Origin: Mycolicibacterium aromaticivorans JS19b1 = JCM 16368
Lineage (GTDB): Bacteria; Actinomycetota; Actinomycetes; Mycobacteriales; Mycobacteriaceae
Assembly (NCBI RefSeq): GCF_000559085.1
Contig: NZ_JALN02000001.1
Coordinates: forward strand, 1,054,001-1,118,000
Reading direction: 5' to 3'
DNA: 64,000 nucleotides
Shown in pieces: positions 44,623-54,201 of this stretch. How positions within the stretch are numbered: the first letter of the stretch is position 1; each line of letters begins with the position of its first letter. Under the pieces are notes generated by a model that was not told where the DNA came from, searched no databases, and saw only the letters and a list, made by a program, of their open reading frames with translations. Made by a program: the position numbers and the translations under genes.

Positions 44623-46569
44623 ATGGTGGGCGGACTTGCCCTGGGGTCGGAGATCAAACGCTTCGCCCGCAATCGCATGACACGGATCGCCGTCGTCGTC
44701 CTGATGCTGATGCCGCTGACTTACGGCGCACTCTATCTGTGGGCGTACTCCGATCCGTTCGGCCATGTGAACAAAATGCCTGTGGCACTGGTCAATTCGG
44801 ACCGAGGAACGACGGTGTCCGGTGAGCGGATAAACGTCGGTTCGCAGATCGCCGACAGCCTCACCGATGACGCAAGCCTGGACTGGCACCTGGTCGACGA
44901 TGCCGAGGCGCGTGACGGGGTGGCGCACGGCAAGTACTACTTCATGCTGGAACTGCCGCCGGACTTCAGCGAGGCCATCGCCTCGCCCACCACCGGCAAT
45001 CCCCGCAAGGCGCAGCTGATCGCCGAATACAACGACGCCAACAACTACATCTCGTCGAGCATCGGCCACACCGCTTTGGAGCAGGTGCTCAACGCCGTAT
45101 CGAGCAGGATCTCCGGGCAGGCGGTCAACCAGGTGCTGTCGGTGATCACCACCTCGGGCGCCGGCATCAAACAGGCCGCCGACGGAGCACGTCAGCTCTC
45201 TGATGGAGCGCATCAACTCGACACTGGCGCAAGCCAATTGGCGAGCGGCCTCGATACCGCCCGCAGCGGATCCGCAGACCTGGCCGCCGGCTCGCGCAAG
45301 CTGTCCGACGGCATCAACACCGCCACCGATCCGCTGCTGAAGATCACCAACCTGTTGGCGCAGATCGGCACTCAGAGCGATCGGGTCAACGGACAGGTCC
45401 AGGACAGCTCGTCCGCGCTGACGGATGCGTCCAACGAGCTCGACACTATCTCCGGGGCGCAAGACGCTGCCGCCCAGTCGCTTACCTCGATCATCGACAA
45501 CCTGTCCGCCAACCAGGATCCGGTGTCGGTGATCGCCACCGCGAAACTGCGGGACACCCGCGATCAATTACTGGCCCACCAGCGGACCGCGGACATCCAG
45601 GCGAAGCTCGACAAGGCTCGTGCGGCCGCCAACGGCGGCGGTCCGGTCGGTTCCGCGTTGACCGATATCTCGGCCAAGGGCAAGGAACTCACCGGCAAGC
45701 TCACCCAGTTACGTGATGGTGCCCAGCAGTTGGCGTCGGGTAACGCACAGCTCAACGCCGGCATCGTCAAACTCGACGACGGCGCGCAGCAGCTGAAATC
45801 CGGCGCGGCGCAGTTGAGTTCCGGCGCAGATGAGCTGGCGACCAAGCTTTCCGAGGGCGCGCAGAAGGTTCCGGACTGGAGTCCCCAGCAGAAGGACGCC
45901 ATCGCCGACACGATCGGCGGTCCGGTTCAGCTGACGAGTTCGCACGAGAATTCGGCGCCGAACTTCGCTACCGGTATGGCACCGTTCTTCCTCACGCTCG
46001 CGTTGTTCTTCGGCGCGATGCTGTTGTGGATGGCGTTCCGCCCGTTGCAGAACCGTGCAATCGCCGCGGAGATCAGTCCGTTCCGCGTGACGCTGGCCAG
46101 CTACCTGCCCGCCGTCTTGATCGGAATCCCCCAGGCGGTGATCCTGTACTGCGTGGTGCATTTCGCGCTGCGAGTACACGCCGAACATCCGGTGGCAATG
46201 CTGGGCTTCATGATGCTGGTGTCGTGCGCCTTCATCGCGGTGGCGCAGGCGATCAGCGCCCTACTCGGCCCGGTGCTGGGCAAGGTGCTGCTGATGACGC
46301 TGCTGATGCTGCAACTGGTCAGCGCCGGCGGGCTCTATCCCGTCGAAACCACCACCAAGCCGTTCCAGGCGTTCCACCGGCTCGACCCGATGACCTACGG
46401 CGTCAACGGACTACGGCAGTTGATCCTCGGCGGCATCGATGGCCGGCTGTGGCAGGCGCTGATCTTCATGGCCGGCCTGTGGTTGGGGTCGATACTGTTG
46501 ACCTCGCTGGCGGCCCGGCGCAACCAGCTGTGGAACCTCACCCGGCTGGTGCCGAGCTTCAAGATGTAG
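44623..46569 (+). CDS. YhgE/Pip-family membrane protein
   Basis: A 648-residue protein with one N-terminal TM (RIAVVVLMLMPLTYGALYLW), a ~400-residue extracytoplasmic region containing heptad-like repeats of GAxQLxxGxxxL (DGARQLSDGAHQLDTGASQL, DGAQQLASGNAQLNAG) and a C-terminal block of about six TMs (FFLTLALFFGAMLLWMAF onward). This is the YhgE/Pip (phage infection protein) layout, whose membrane part is ABC-2-like. Pairing with an ABC-like protein supports a transporter-type complex; substrate unknown. Confidence 0.9.
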   Translation: MVGGLALGSEIKRFARNRMTRIAVVVLMLMPLTYGALYLWAYSDPFGHVNKMPVALVNSDRGTTVSGERINVGSQIADSLTDDASLDWHLVDDAEARDGVAHGKYYFMLELPPDFSEAIASPTTGNPRKAQLIAEYNDANNYISSSIGHTALEQVLNAVSSRISGQAVNQVLSVITTSGAGIKQAADGARQLSDGAHQLDTGASQLASGLDTARSGSADLAAGSRKLSDGINTATDPLLKITNLLAQIGTQSDRVNGQVQDSSSALTDASNELDTISGAQDAAAQSLTSIIDNLSANQDPVSVIATAKLRDTRDQLLAHQRTADIQAKLDKARAAANGGGPVGSALTDISAKGKELTGKLTQLRDGAQQLASGNAQLNAGIVKLDDGAQQLKSGAAQLSSGADELATKLSEGAQKVPDWSPQQKDAIADTIGGPVQLTSSHENSAPNFATGMAPFFLTLALFFGAMLLWMAFRPLQNRAIAAEISPFRVTLASYLPAVLIGIPQAVILYCVVHFALRVHAEHPVAMLGFMMLVSCAFIAVAQAISALLGPVLGKVLLMTLLMLQLVSAGGLYPVETTTKPFQAFHRLDPMTYGVNGLRQLILGGIDGRLWQALIFMAGLWLGSILLTSLAARRNQLWNLTRLVPSFKM

Positions 46570-46751
46570 CGAGAACAAAGCAGGCAGGGAACTGAAGCCG
46601 CACCGCATCACGCTTCGGAGCGGTCGCACCTGGCGAGAGCCAATGACGGTTGGACGCGCTCTCGGTGGAAGAGTCACGACCTACCGGGATCACGCTGTCC
46701 ACAGCCGCACAGGCGCGTAATCTCCGGTACTAGAACGTGTCAGGGGGTCGG

Positions 46752-47654
46752 ATGTCTCAGCCAGCGGGGTGGTATCCCGATCCCTTAGGTGGGCCGGCGG
46801 CCCGTTACAGGAATGGCACCGGCTGGGACGGAACAGCCGAGGAATTCCCCGAGCCGGCGTCGCCGACGACCGAGCCTCATGTGGTCGTGCCAAGTCGTCG
46901 GTGGTTATGGACGCTGGGCGTTGCGGTCACAGCGGTCGGCGCAGCCGTTGGAGCGACACTTCTAACTCTGCAATTCAGCGAGAAGCCGACGGCCGCTCCC
47001 CCGGTGCCGGCCACCGTCACGTCGATCGCGCCAGCCCCCTCGCCGCAGCAGTCGTCGGCTGAAAAGGCCGCAGCAGACGTAAAAACATCGATGCAGCACA
47101 AGCTCGACACCGACCCAGACTTCGCAAGAGCAAGCTTGACTGTTATCGACGTGACCCTCGTTCAGAAGTCCGGCAACGAGTACAAAGGCATTGCCACAGT
47201 GCGGAGCCGCGACGGCGCCGATCATCAAGTGCCGGTCGACGTGACGTCCGACAGTGCCAACACCCTGTGGGAAACCCCGCCGGGGGCATTCCTCTTCGCC
47301 GCCCCGTTCAATCAACCGCCGCCAGCGCCGACGTTTCCGGTTCCCGGCGCAGACGACGCTGGTTTCCTCGCCGGTCCACGCTGCATGGACACAGCACCAT
47401 TGATCGTCCTCACAGCACAGTCGAGAGTTGTCATCTGTCCCGACGACAGCCCAGCAGAAGTCTACGAATACCGAGGCCTCCGAATATCAGACGGCGGCCA
47501 GATCGAGCTCCCCGCAAAACGAACTGAGACAGGTGGATTCATCGCCGTGAACCCGGCCGACGGAACGCGATATGTCGTGACACGGGACGGCCTCAAGATC
47601 ATCACGCCCGGAGGTGAGACGTACTCCGAAGCCGCGGTCGCCGTTGGCCCATGA
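46752..47654 (+). CDS. DUF2510 membrane-anchored protein
   Basis: A 300-residue protein: an N-terminal DUF2510 motif (GWYPDPLGGPAARYRNGTGWDG), a TM helix (LWTLGVAVTAVGAAVGATLL), Pro/Ala linker, then a domain at ~105-185 (SMQHKLDTDPDFARASLTVI, GNEYKGIATVRS, VPVDVTSD) that is clearly paralogous to the protein at 48305, and a unique C-terminal part ending in VTRDGLKIITPGGETYSEAA. ATG 46752. Function unknown; the middle domain probably folds like a small extracytoplasmic binding domain. Confidence 0.8.
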   Translation: MSQPAGWYPDPLGGPAARYRNGTGWDGTAEEFPEPASPTTEPHVVVPSRRWLWTLGVAVTAVGAAVGATLLTLQFSEKPTAAPPVPATVTSIAPAPSPQQSSAEKAAADVKTSMQHKLDTDPDFARASLTVIDVTLVQKSGNEYKGIATVRSRDGADHQVPVDVTSDSANTLWETPPGAFLFAAPFNQPPPAPTFPVPGADDAGFLAGPRCMDTAPLIVLTAQSRVVICPDDSPAEVYEYRGLRISDGGQIELPAKRTETGGFIAVNPADGTRYVVTRDGLKIITPGGETYSEAAVAVGP

Positions 47655-47839
47655 ATTACGGGTGGCTTTGCAGAAGTTAGCGCAGCTGCTTGATAGCACC
47701 GCCAGTGTTCGCGGCGTACTGCTCAGCCCCGGCACTTTCAGTGCCGTCCGAGTCGGCGCCTGGACTAGGCCGCGGTTGCGGTGAACCCGCTCTGCAGGAT
47801 TCGCTCAGCCAGCTCCCAGCAAGACGTTACGATCCGCTG

Positions 47840-48253
47840 ATGGAAATTCGGGGGAATCTCGCCATCGCCATCGTCGCTGTCTCAGTCTCATTGTCATGTT
47901 TGGCTCTGACAGCTTGCGGTTCGACCAGCACACCAGCCCAAACCGTCACGGTGACATCGACTCGTCCTGCGCCGGCAACCGCACAGGCCCCATTGACTTC
48001 GCTCCCTGCCGTGACAGCAACCACCGCCGCGTCCGCGGACATTACCATTCCCGACGTCACGGGTCAGAAGGCCGAGATCGCACGGGCACAGCTTGAAGGT
48101 TTGGGCCTGACGAACGTTGAACTGGCGTCGGCGAACCCGAAGTACTCCATGGTGCTGTTGGCCAAGAATTGGACGGTCGTCAGTATCGAACCCGCACCCG
48201 GCGCCACAGTGGCGAGCGGGTCCCCCGTCATCGTCAAGGTTTACAAGGACTAG
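47840..48253 (+). CDS. PASTA-domain lipoprotein
   Basis: A 137-residue lipoprotein. The signal ends in SLSCLALTACGS with lipobox LTAC, a Thr/Ala/Pro linker follows, and the C-terminal ~65 residues form one PASTA domain: ITIPDVTGQKAEIARAQLEG and PAPGATVASGSPVIVKV. PASTA units bind peptidoglycan fragments or beta-lactams in kinases and PBPs; here there is one without a catalytic partner. ATG 47840 puts the signal at the start. It lies between two DUF2510 paralogues. Confidence 0.82.
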   Translation: MEIRGNLAIAIVAVSVSLSCLALTACGSTSTPAQTVTVTSTRPAPATAQAPLTSLPAVTATTAASADITIPDVTGQKAEIARAQLEGLGLTNVELASANPKYSMVLLAKNWTVVSIEPAPGATVASGSPVIVKVYKD

Positions 48254-48304
48254 GCCGATGCGCGCACCTCGTTGGTTGATCACGACGGTCAGCGAGCACT
48301 GGAA

Positions 48305-49189
48305 ATGACTGAGCCAGGCTGGTATCCCGACCCGCTCGGTGGTCAGGGCGCCCGTTACTGGGACGGCAGCCGGTGGGACGGCGCAATTCAACCGGGACCA
48401 CCCACGGGAGCCCAGGAGTTCCAAGAATCGTCGCCGACTGCGCCGCACACGACAGAGAAGTCGCGACGCTTCTGGCCGCTATGGGTTCTCGGCCTGGCTG
48501 TCGTAATCGCCGTCGGCTCAGCGGTATTCGTATTGTCGACGCCCTCCGGGGAAGGCATAAAGGCCGCGCCGACGATTACGCCGACCACGACGGCTGCGCC
48601 GAAGGCGGCCCAGGCCGACCAGGTCGCCGCGGAAGTGCAATCCTCGATGCAGTCCAAGCTAGACACAGATCCAGACCTCTCGCCGTTGCACCTCAAGGTG
48701 GTTCACGTCGACCTTGTCAATAAGGCGGGCAACGAATACAAGGGCATCGCGACTGTGAAGACCTCGCGCGGGACGTCACACGACGTACCAATCGACGTCA
48801 CTTCAGACGGAGACAAGACCCTGTGGGAGGCCGCACCCGGCGCGTTCCTGTTCGCGGTTCAGGACATGCCGACACCCACCCCTGTCGCACCGCCGCCACC
48901 TGCGCCACGCCCAGCCCCAGTCCCTGCTCCGAGCACTGTCGAGAACTTCCGAATCTGCCCCTCAGGCTTGACTGGTGTCGCCACCGACGAGACCAGTTGC
49001 GCTTTCGCAGACAGCGTCCGGGCGGCGTGGTACTCGCAACCAGGCACCACCGTATTGGCCTACAGCCCGGTGACCCACCAGTCCTATCTGATGACCTGCA
49101 TAGAGTCGGCGACCAACGTGTGGCGGGGATCGAAGCGCTGCTCCGGCGTGAATGCCCAGGGCACAGTCTTGATCGTGTACATCGACTAG
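48305..49189 (+). CDS. DUF2510 membrane-anchored protein, paralogue of the gene at 46752
   Basis: A 294-residue protein: DUF2510 motif (GWYPDPLGGQGARYWDGSRW), TM helix (FWPLWVLGLAVVIAVGSAVF), linker, the same middle domain as its neighbour (SMQSKLDTDPDLSPLHLKVV, GNEYKGIATVKT, VPIDVTSD), a Pro-rich spacer (TPVAPPPPAPRPAPVPAP) and a Cys-containing C-terminal domain (FRICPSGLTGVATDETSC). Start ATG 48305. The pair arose by duplication with divergent C-termini; function unknown. Confidence 0.8.
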   Translation: MTEPGWYPDPLGGQGARYWDGSRWDGAIQPGPPTGAQEFQESSPTAPHTTEKSRRFWPLWVLGLAVVIAVGSAVFVLSTPSGEGIKAAPTITPTTTAAPKAAQADQVAAEVQSSMQSKLDTDPDLSPLHLKVVHVDLVNKAGNEYKGIATVKTSRGTSHDVPIDVTSDGDKTLWEAAPGAFLFAVQDMPTPTPVAPPPPAPRPAPVPAPSTVENFRICPSGLTGVATDETSCAFADSVRAAWYSQPGTTVLAYSPVTHQSYLMTCIESATNVWRGSKRCSGVNAQGTVLIVYID

Positions 49190-49296
49190 CCACAGCCACA
49201 TTCACTCGCCAATCCGGACCACCAATAGGTGCTGGCCCGTTGGACTCGCAGTCACGTTGGCGAATACGTGGAGTGCAATGCGGACGTGACATGGAA

Positions 49297-49319
49297 AAGG
49301 CCCCCGATCTGGGGGCCTT
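49297..49319 (-). terminator. Intrinsic terminator downstream of tmRNA
   Basis: AAGGCCCCC and GGGGGCCTT form a perfect 9-bp stem with a 5-nt loop. On the minus strand the stem is followed by TT then CC, beginning 14 bp after the mature tmRNA 3' end, so it probably ends the ssrA transcript. Confidence 0.65.
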
Positions 49320-49332
49320 GACCAGCATCTTT

Positions 49333-49700
49333 CGGTGGAGCTGCCGGGAATTGAACCCGGGTCCTACGGCATTCCCTCAAGGCTTCTCCGTGCGCAGTCC
49401 GCTATGTCTCTACTCGGATCTCCTGATCTCGCGAACAAGTCAGGATGACGATCCCAGTCGCTGTTTGATGTCCCCACAGGTTCCGCGACCGAACCCGTGG
49501 GTGGGTCCCTCTAGATGACGCCAGGGTCCGGGTCGAGGGCAGTCCCGGTCTGACGGATTAGCTTCGCTTAGGCAGCGAGAGCGTAATCGCGCTGATTGGA
49601 ATCGGCGCTTAATTGGTTGCAACGACGCTTACGGTGGTCTCTTGCCTGCACCGGCACGCTTCCCTTGATTCGATGCGCGAAGTCGAAACCGATCAGCCCC
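49333..49700 (-). ncRNA. ssrA: tmRNA (transfer-messenger RNA)
   Basis: The 5' acceptor strand GGGGCTG (at 49700) pairs with CAGCTCC near 49337; the 3' end has the T-arm-like GGGTTCAATTCCC. The tag frame reads GCC GAT TCC AAT CAG CGC GAT TAC GCT CTC GCT GCC TAA, giving ADSNQRDYALAA, the tag expected for mycobacteria. Length is about 368 nt. It rescues stalled ribosomes with SmpB, encoded 4 kb away. The exact 3' base is uncertain within 3 nt because CCA appears not fully encoded. Confidence 0.97.
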
Positions 49701-49872
49701 TCGCACCCCGGCCGAGGTACGGCCGGACAATCCATGTTACGCGAGGTGTAACCCCGAACTGAAGTGCATTAATCCCGCGTCGAGATCGACATTCTGCAGC
49801 GATCTACTCACACTTCCCCGGCGGTTTGTCGGTTTGGGCGAGAGAAAATGAGACTTTGTCTACAGTGAGACG

Positions 49873-50463
49873 ATGTCTGAAAGTCTGCGGGTCCGCAAAC
49901 GGCAGCGCACCCGGGAGCGAATCGCCACCTCGGCCGCCCAGCTGGTCATGCACAACGGGCTGAGCGCGACGACCGTCGAGCAGATCGCTGAAGCCGCCGA
50001 CGTGGCAAGGGCGACGTTCTTCCGGTACTTCGAGTCCAAGGAGTACGCCGTCGCCGAGGGCTTCACCTCGACCTGGATCGCAGCGATCACCGACGCCTTG
50101 CGCCGCCAACCCGTCGACCTGTCCGTCAACGACGCACTCAGCGCCGCGTTCGCCGAACTCACCCCCGGTTTCAGCGTCGTCGAGAGCAGCATCGCCGAAA
50201 TCGAACGACAGACCCGAGACTCGCTGACCCTGCGGGCCTGGACGCTGCTGTGCTACCTCAACTTCGAAACCGCCATCGCCGAAGCGATCGCGCCCCGGCT
50301 GCCCGATCTGACCGTCGACGACCCCCGCCCGCGTCTCATCGGCGCCCTGGCGATGGCGTCGGTCCGGATCTCGATCGACGACTGGCTGCGCGACGGCGGA
50401 TCGCTATCAGACCGAATCTCCCGCGCGGTCAACTCCATGACCCCGTGCCCGATCGAGAATTGA
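49873..50463 (+). CDS. TetR-family regulator
   Basis: A 196-residue TetR regulator with HTH TTVEQIAEAADVARATFFRY. A TACAGT -10-like box ends 6 bp before the ATG, suggesting a leaderless mRNA. It is followed after 7 bp by the DUF1214 gene and is the first gene of a three-gene operon with the sulfotransferase, so it probably controls the operon that it begins. Confidence 0.9.
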   Translation: MSESLRVRKRQRTRERIATSAAQLVMHNGLSATTVEQIAEAADVARATFFRYFESKEYAVAEGFTSTWIAAITDALRRQPVDLSVNDALSAAFAELTPGFSVVESSIAEIERQTRDSLTLRAWTLLCYLNFETAIAEAIAPRLPDLTVDDPRPRLIGALAMASVRISIDDWLRDGGSLSDRISRAVNSMTPCPIEN

Positions 50464-50470
50464 GGACCGA

Positions 50471-51553
50471 ATGAGTGGCGAAAAGTCGCTAAAGGCATGG
50501 GAATTCGTCCGTAAGGTGCTCGATGATCTGACCGGTCAGATCACCGAGGACGCCCGCGACGAGCGCGAGCTGCTCGAGGGCCTGCGCGTGCTGAACCGGG
50601 TGATCGCGCTGTGCACCGAGCTCTCGGTGGACATCGACCCGGACCATCCGCACTTCGTCGACATGTGTACACCCTCGCGATTCGTCGGCGGACCCAACCC
50701 GCACGGCGCCTATCCGCTGGCGATGATCAGCGGTGATCGCGCGTACCGCGTCACCGGCACCAGGGGCACGTCGACCTACCTCGGCATCCAGGTCCTGGCC
50801 GGCACCGGGATGAATCCGCGCCGGATGAGCAACTATTTGTCCGACCGCGATCTGGTCCTCGACGCCCACGGCCGGTTCAACATCGTCTTCGCCACCACCC
50901 GTCCCGCTGACAGCGACCTGACCGGTGCCCAGTGGATCGAGATCCCCGCTGACGCCACGTCGATCGTGGTACGCGACTACATCGCCGACCCGGACACTGA
51001 AATACCTGTGCAGCTGAATATCTCATTGCTCGGCGAGGTACCGCCACCGGCACCGCTGTCCGATGAGACGCTGGCCGCGCAGCTCACGGCAATGGGCTGG
51101 ACCATCGTCAAACTGACGACCCTGCACCGCACGGTGCGCCCCGACCTCCTGGACACCCCCAACATCCTGATCACCTCCGGCGCGGAGAACCTCGGCGGCG
51201 AGAACACCACGCCGGACAACCTCTACATGCTCGGCATGTTCGAGCTGGAACCACACCAGAACCTGCAGCTGACCTTCCTCCCACCCGAAACCCGTTACTG
51301 GTCAGTGACTTTGGAAAGTATCTGGCATGAATGCCTGGAGCCGCTGCTACGCTCCAGCTCGGTGACCAACAAGGGCGTCTCCCCCGATCCCGACGGATAC
51401 GTCCGGCTCACGATCGGAGCGCACGACTTCGGCGAGGGTCATTGGCTGGACACCGGTGGACGTCGACGCGGTTTCATCGTCGTTCGCTGGCTGGACAACC
51501 CGAACGCACCGGATGTGGCAGTTCGTCTGCTGGACAAGGAGGTTCAGAAATGA
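50471..51553 (+). CDS. DUF1214-domain protein
   Basis: A 360-residue protein with the DUF1214 C-terminal domain: LTFLPPETRYWSVTLESIWH, VTNKGVSPDPDGYVRLTIGA, GHWLDTGGRRRGFIVVRW. No signal peptide is seen. Enzymatic role unknown. Members of this family often occur with sulfotransferases in mycobacteria. Its stop overlaps the next ATG (ATGA), coupling the two. Confidence 0.85.
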   Translation: MSGEKSLKAWEFVRKVLDDLTGQITEDARDERELLEGLRVLNRVIALCTELSVDIDPDHPHFVDMCTPSRFVGGPNPHGAYPLAMISGDRAYRVTGTRGTSTYLGIQVLAGTGMNPRRMSNYLSDRDLVLDAHGRFNIVFATTRPADSDLTGAQWIEIPADATSIVVRDYIADPDTEIPVQLNISLLGEVPPPAPLSDETLAAQLTAMGWTIVKLTTLHRTVRPDLLDTPNILITSGAENLGGENTTPDNLYMLGMFELEPHQNLQLTFLPPETRYWSVTLESIWHECLEPLLRSSSVTNKGVSPDPDGYVRLTIGAHDFGEGHWLDTGGRRRGFIVVRWLDNPNAPDVAVRLLDKEVQK

Positions 51554-52731
51554 CGAGTGCGGTGCAAGCCCGCCTTGATCCCGCCAAGCTGATCGAGCAG
51601 GCCTGCGAACTGGCCGGCAGCGACGACTTCGGCGCCGATGACGGCTGGCGGGAGAACTTGTCGCGGATGGTCGACGACCTGGTCACCGAAGCAGACCTCT
51701 CCCCGCTCGGCGTCGAGATCGCGGCCGCCGATGTGATTGTGCCGCTGCGCAACCGCCTGCAGATCACCGCGTGGCGCACCGAACATCCCGAGATCGCCGA
51801 GGAACGGATCACCCAGCCGATCTTCATCCTCGGGCAGCCCCGCACCGGCACGACGATCCTCTACGACCTGCTCAGCCAGGACCCCGACCTGCGCGCGCCC
51901 CTGACCTGGGAGGTCGATCACCCGTTTCCGGTCCCCCAGGCGGAGACCTACCTGACCGACCCGCGCATCGACGAGACCCAAGCGCAGCTGGAAATGACCG
52001 AGCAGCTGATGCCCGGCTTCATGAAGTTTCATCCGATGAGCGCGCGCGGCGGCCAGGAGTGCGTCCGGATCACCGCAGGCACGTTCTGCAGCATGATTTT
52101 CCCCACGCAGTACCGCCTCCCGAACTACCAGCACTGGCTGATGTACGAGGCCGACCATGCGGCCGCCTATCGCTATCACCGCCAGTATCTGCAGCACCTG
52201 CAGTCCGGTGTGCCGGGCCAGTGGCTACTGAAGAGCCCCGCCCACCTGTGGACCCTGGACACGCTGCTGGCCGAGTATCCGGACGCGATCCTGGTGCAGA
52301 CCCATCGCGACCCACTGGGGGTGATCTCCTCGATCAGCGCGTTGATCGCTCACCTGCAGAAACTGGCCAGCGACAACGCGACTGTCCAGCGCGCGGCCGC
52401 ACAGTGCGCGGCGGAGAACATTCTGGGACTCGACCGCCTGATGACGTGGGTGGACGACGGCGTAATCAGCCGGGATCGCGTCGTCAATGTGCGGTTCGCC
52501 GATTTCATGCAGGACCCGCTCGCCACCATCGGCGCGGTGTACGAGCGCTTGGGCCGGGAGCTGACCCCGGTCGCCGAACAGCGCATGCGCGCCCATCTTG
52601 CGGCGAACCCCGGCGACGGCGGCGGTAACCGCTACACCTGGGCCGATACCGGACTCGATGCCGCCGAATTGCGGGAGCGGGTCCGGGCCTACCAGGACCG
52701 CTACGACGTGCCGAGCGAGACGCTGCGGTAG
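51550..52731 (+). CDS. PAPS-dependent sulfotransferase family protein
   Basis: A 393-residue cytosolic sulfotransferase. The 5'-phosphosulfate-binding loop is FILGQPRTGTTILYDLLSQ (around residue 95), the 3'-phosphate region is LVQTHRDPLGVISSISALI, and WLLKSPAHLWTLDTLLAEYP is the usual intermediate motif. The C-terminal RxxG-type loop is near NPGDGGGNRYTW. Starts at ATG 51550, overlapping DUF1214. Acceptor unknown; mycobacterial examples modify glycolipids. Confidence 0.9.
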   Translation: MTSAVQARLDPAKLIEQACELAGSDDFGADDGWRENLSRMVDDLVTEADLSPLGVEIAAADVIVPLRNRLQITAWRTEHPEIAEERITQPIFILGQPRTGTTILYDLLSQDPDLRAPLTWEVDHPFPVPQAETYLTDPRIDETQAQLEMTEQLMPGFMKFHPMSARGGQECVRITAGTFCSMIFPTQYRLPNYQHWLMYEADHAAAYRYHRQYLQHLQSGVPGQWLLKSPAHLWTLDTLLAEYPDAILVQTHRDPLGVISSISALIAHLQKLASDNATVQRAAAQCAAENILGLDRLMTWVDDGVISRDRVVNVRFADFMQDPLATIGAVYERLGRELTPVAEQRMRAHLAANPGDGGGNRYTWADTGLDAAELRERVRAYQDRYDVPSETLR

Positions 52732-52868
52732 CTGTCGCGTGTAACGCGGCCGGCGCCGGGCACGATTTCCCCTATCGGAAGCGCACTTCCTGCAAGTGGG
52801 CGATCAGGGGCGGCCCGAAAGGGACCACACGTCTGGAAGGTGCGGGCAGCGGTCGGGACGGACGAGAA

Positions 52869-53714
52869 CTATCGGACCGAGATCATCCCAACGGCGACCA
52901 AGGCCATCACCATGCCCAGCACCTGCCAGCGGGTGACCCGCTCACGTAAGACGACGATCGCCAGCAGCACTGTGGCCGCCGGATAGAGCGCCATCAGCAC
53001 GCTGGCCAAGGACAGCATCGTCGCCTGCAGCGCCAGCAGCGTCGCGACGTTGGAGACGGTGTCCAGCAGCGCGGCAACCACCGCCATCTTGAGCGGAAAT
53101 CCCCGTGGTGCATGAAAATTGCCAGTGAACGCGGCCACCAGCAAGACGATCGCAGTCGCCGAGACCCGGGCGAAGAACAGTGGCCACAAGTGCGCATCGG
53201 CCGGAGCCTGGTGCAGCAGAACGAAGTTCAAGCCGAACGCCAGACCTGAGCCGACCGTCAACCACGCCACCGTCGCGGTGAACTTGTGCGGCCGGACGTC
53301 CTCGTCGGTGGCCTCCCTGCTGACCAGCACCACGGCGACCAACGCCAGCGCGGTGCCCACCCCGGCGATCAGGCCGGGCTGCTCCCCCATCGCGAGTCCC
53401 ACACTGACCGGCACTGCAGCCACCAGAACGGCTGTCAACGGCGAGACCACCGAGATCGGTCCCGAGCCCAGCGCGGCATAAAACCACCACACCCCGAACG
53501 CCTGGCTCACGCCGCACAGCAGACCCCAGACCACCGCCGGAGTCGATATTGTGCCGCCGAACACCACTGCCAGGATCCCCAGCAGCACCATCGCCAGGGG
53601 GTACGACACCAAAACGACCCGCAGAGCGGCGACCCGTCGCGCCGCGATACCGCCGACGAAATCGCTGACGCCGTATCCGATTGCCGATGCCAGCGCGAGC
53701 AGGATCCCGATCAG
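52869..53714 (-). CDS. EamA/DMT-superfamily transporter, probable CTG start
   Basis: About 281 residues with ten TM segments in two EamA repeats ([20 protein letters not shown] ... and [17 protein letters not shown] ...). From the first TTG (53612) the protein would lack TM1, yet in-frame sequence upstream encodes the conserved TM1 [18 protein letters not shown]. No ATG, GTG or TTG lies near its beginning; CTG at 53714 overlaps the smpB stop as CTGA, paralleling the ATGA/GTGA couplings seen elsewhere. I therefore start at CTG. Substrate unknown. Confidence 0.75.
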   Translation of the reverse strand: MIGILLALASAIGYGVSDFVGGIAARRVAALRVVLVSYPLAMVLLGILAVVFGGTISTPAVVWGLLCGVSQAFGVWWFYAALGSGPISVVSPLTAVLVAAVPVSVGLAMGEQPGLIAGVGTALALVAVVLVSREATDEDVRPHKFTATVAWLTVGSGLAFGLNFVLLHQAPADAHLWPLFFARVSATAIVLLVAAFTGNFHAPRGFPLKMAVVAALLDTVSNVATLLALQATMLSLASVLMALYPAATVLLAIVVLRERVTRWQVLGMVMALVAVGMISVR

Positions 53715-54199
53715 AGCTTGCCCTTGGCCCGGCGGCCCAGCTCCCGGATCACCTCTCGCTCCGCGTCTCGCTTGGCCAGATCTTGGCGCTTGTCGTGCGC
53801 CTGCTTGCCGCGGGCCAGCGCGAGTTCGACCTTGACCTTGCCGTCGGAGAAGTACAACGACAGCGGCACCAGGGTCAGGTTACCGTCGCGGATCTTGCCG
53901 ACCAGGTTGTCGATCTGGCTGCGGTGCAACAGCAGCTTGCGGTTGCGCCGCGGCGTGTGGTTGGTCCAGGTGCCGTGGTGATACTCCGGGATGTGCAGGT
54001 TGCGCAACCAAATCTCGCCGTCGTCGACGGTGGCGAACGCATCGGCCAGCGACGCATGGCCTTCCCGCAGGCTCTTGACCTCGGTGCCCTGCAGGACGAC
54101 GCCGCACTCGTAGGTGTCGAGGATCGAATAGTTGTGCCGTGCCTTGCGATTGGTGGCGACAACCTTGTGGTCGGGCTTCTTGTCCGGATTCTTGGCCAC
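53711..54199 (-). CDS. smpB: SsrA-binding protein SmpB
   Basis: A 162-residue partner of tmRNA in trans-translation. It has the OB-fold ([53 protein letters not shown]) and the basic tail ([19 protein letters not shown]) that enters the mRNA channel. GTG 54199 begins VAKNPDKKP, 2 bp after the ftsX stop; the longer frame runs antisense through ftsX. Order ftsE-ftsX-smpB is that of other mycobacteria. Confidence 0.96.
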   Translation of the reverse strand: MAKNPDKKPDHKVVATNRKARHNYSILDTYECGVVLQGTEVKSLREGHASLADAFATVDDGEIWLRNLHIPEYHHGTWTNHTPRRNRKLLLHRSQIDNLVGKIRDGNLTLVPLSLYFSDGKVKVELALARGKQAHDKRQDLAKRDAEREVIRELGRRAKGKL

Positions 54200-54201
54200 C
54201 G

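Noticed and set aside
46731..46744. KstR-like operator TAGAACGTGTCAGG before the DUF2510 gene
   Set aside because: Only one half fits TNNAACNNGTTNNA; two key bases differ in the other half.
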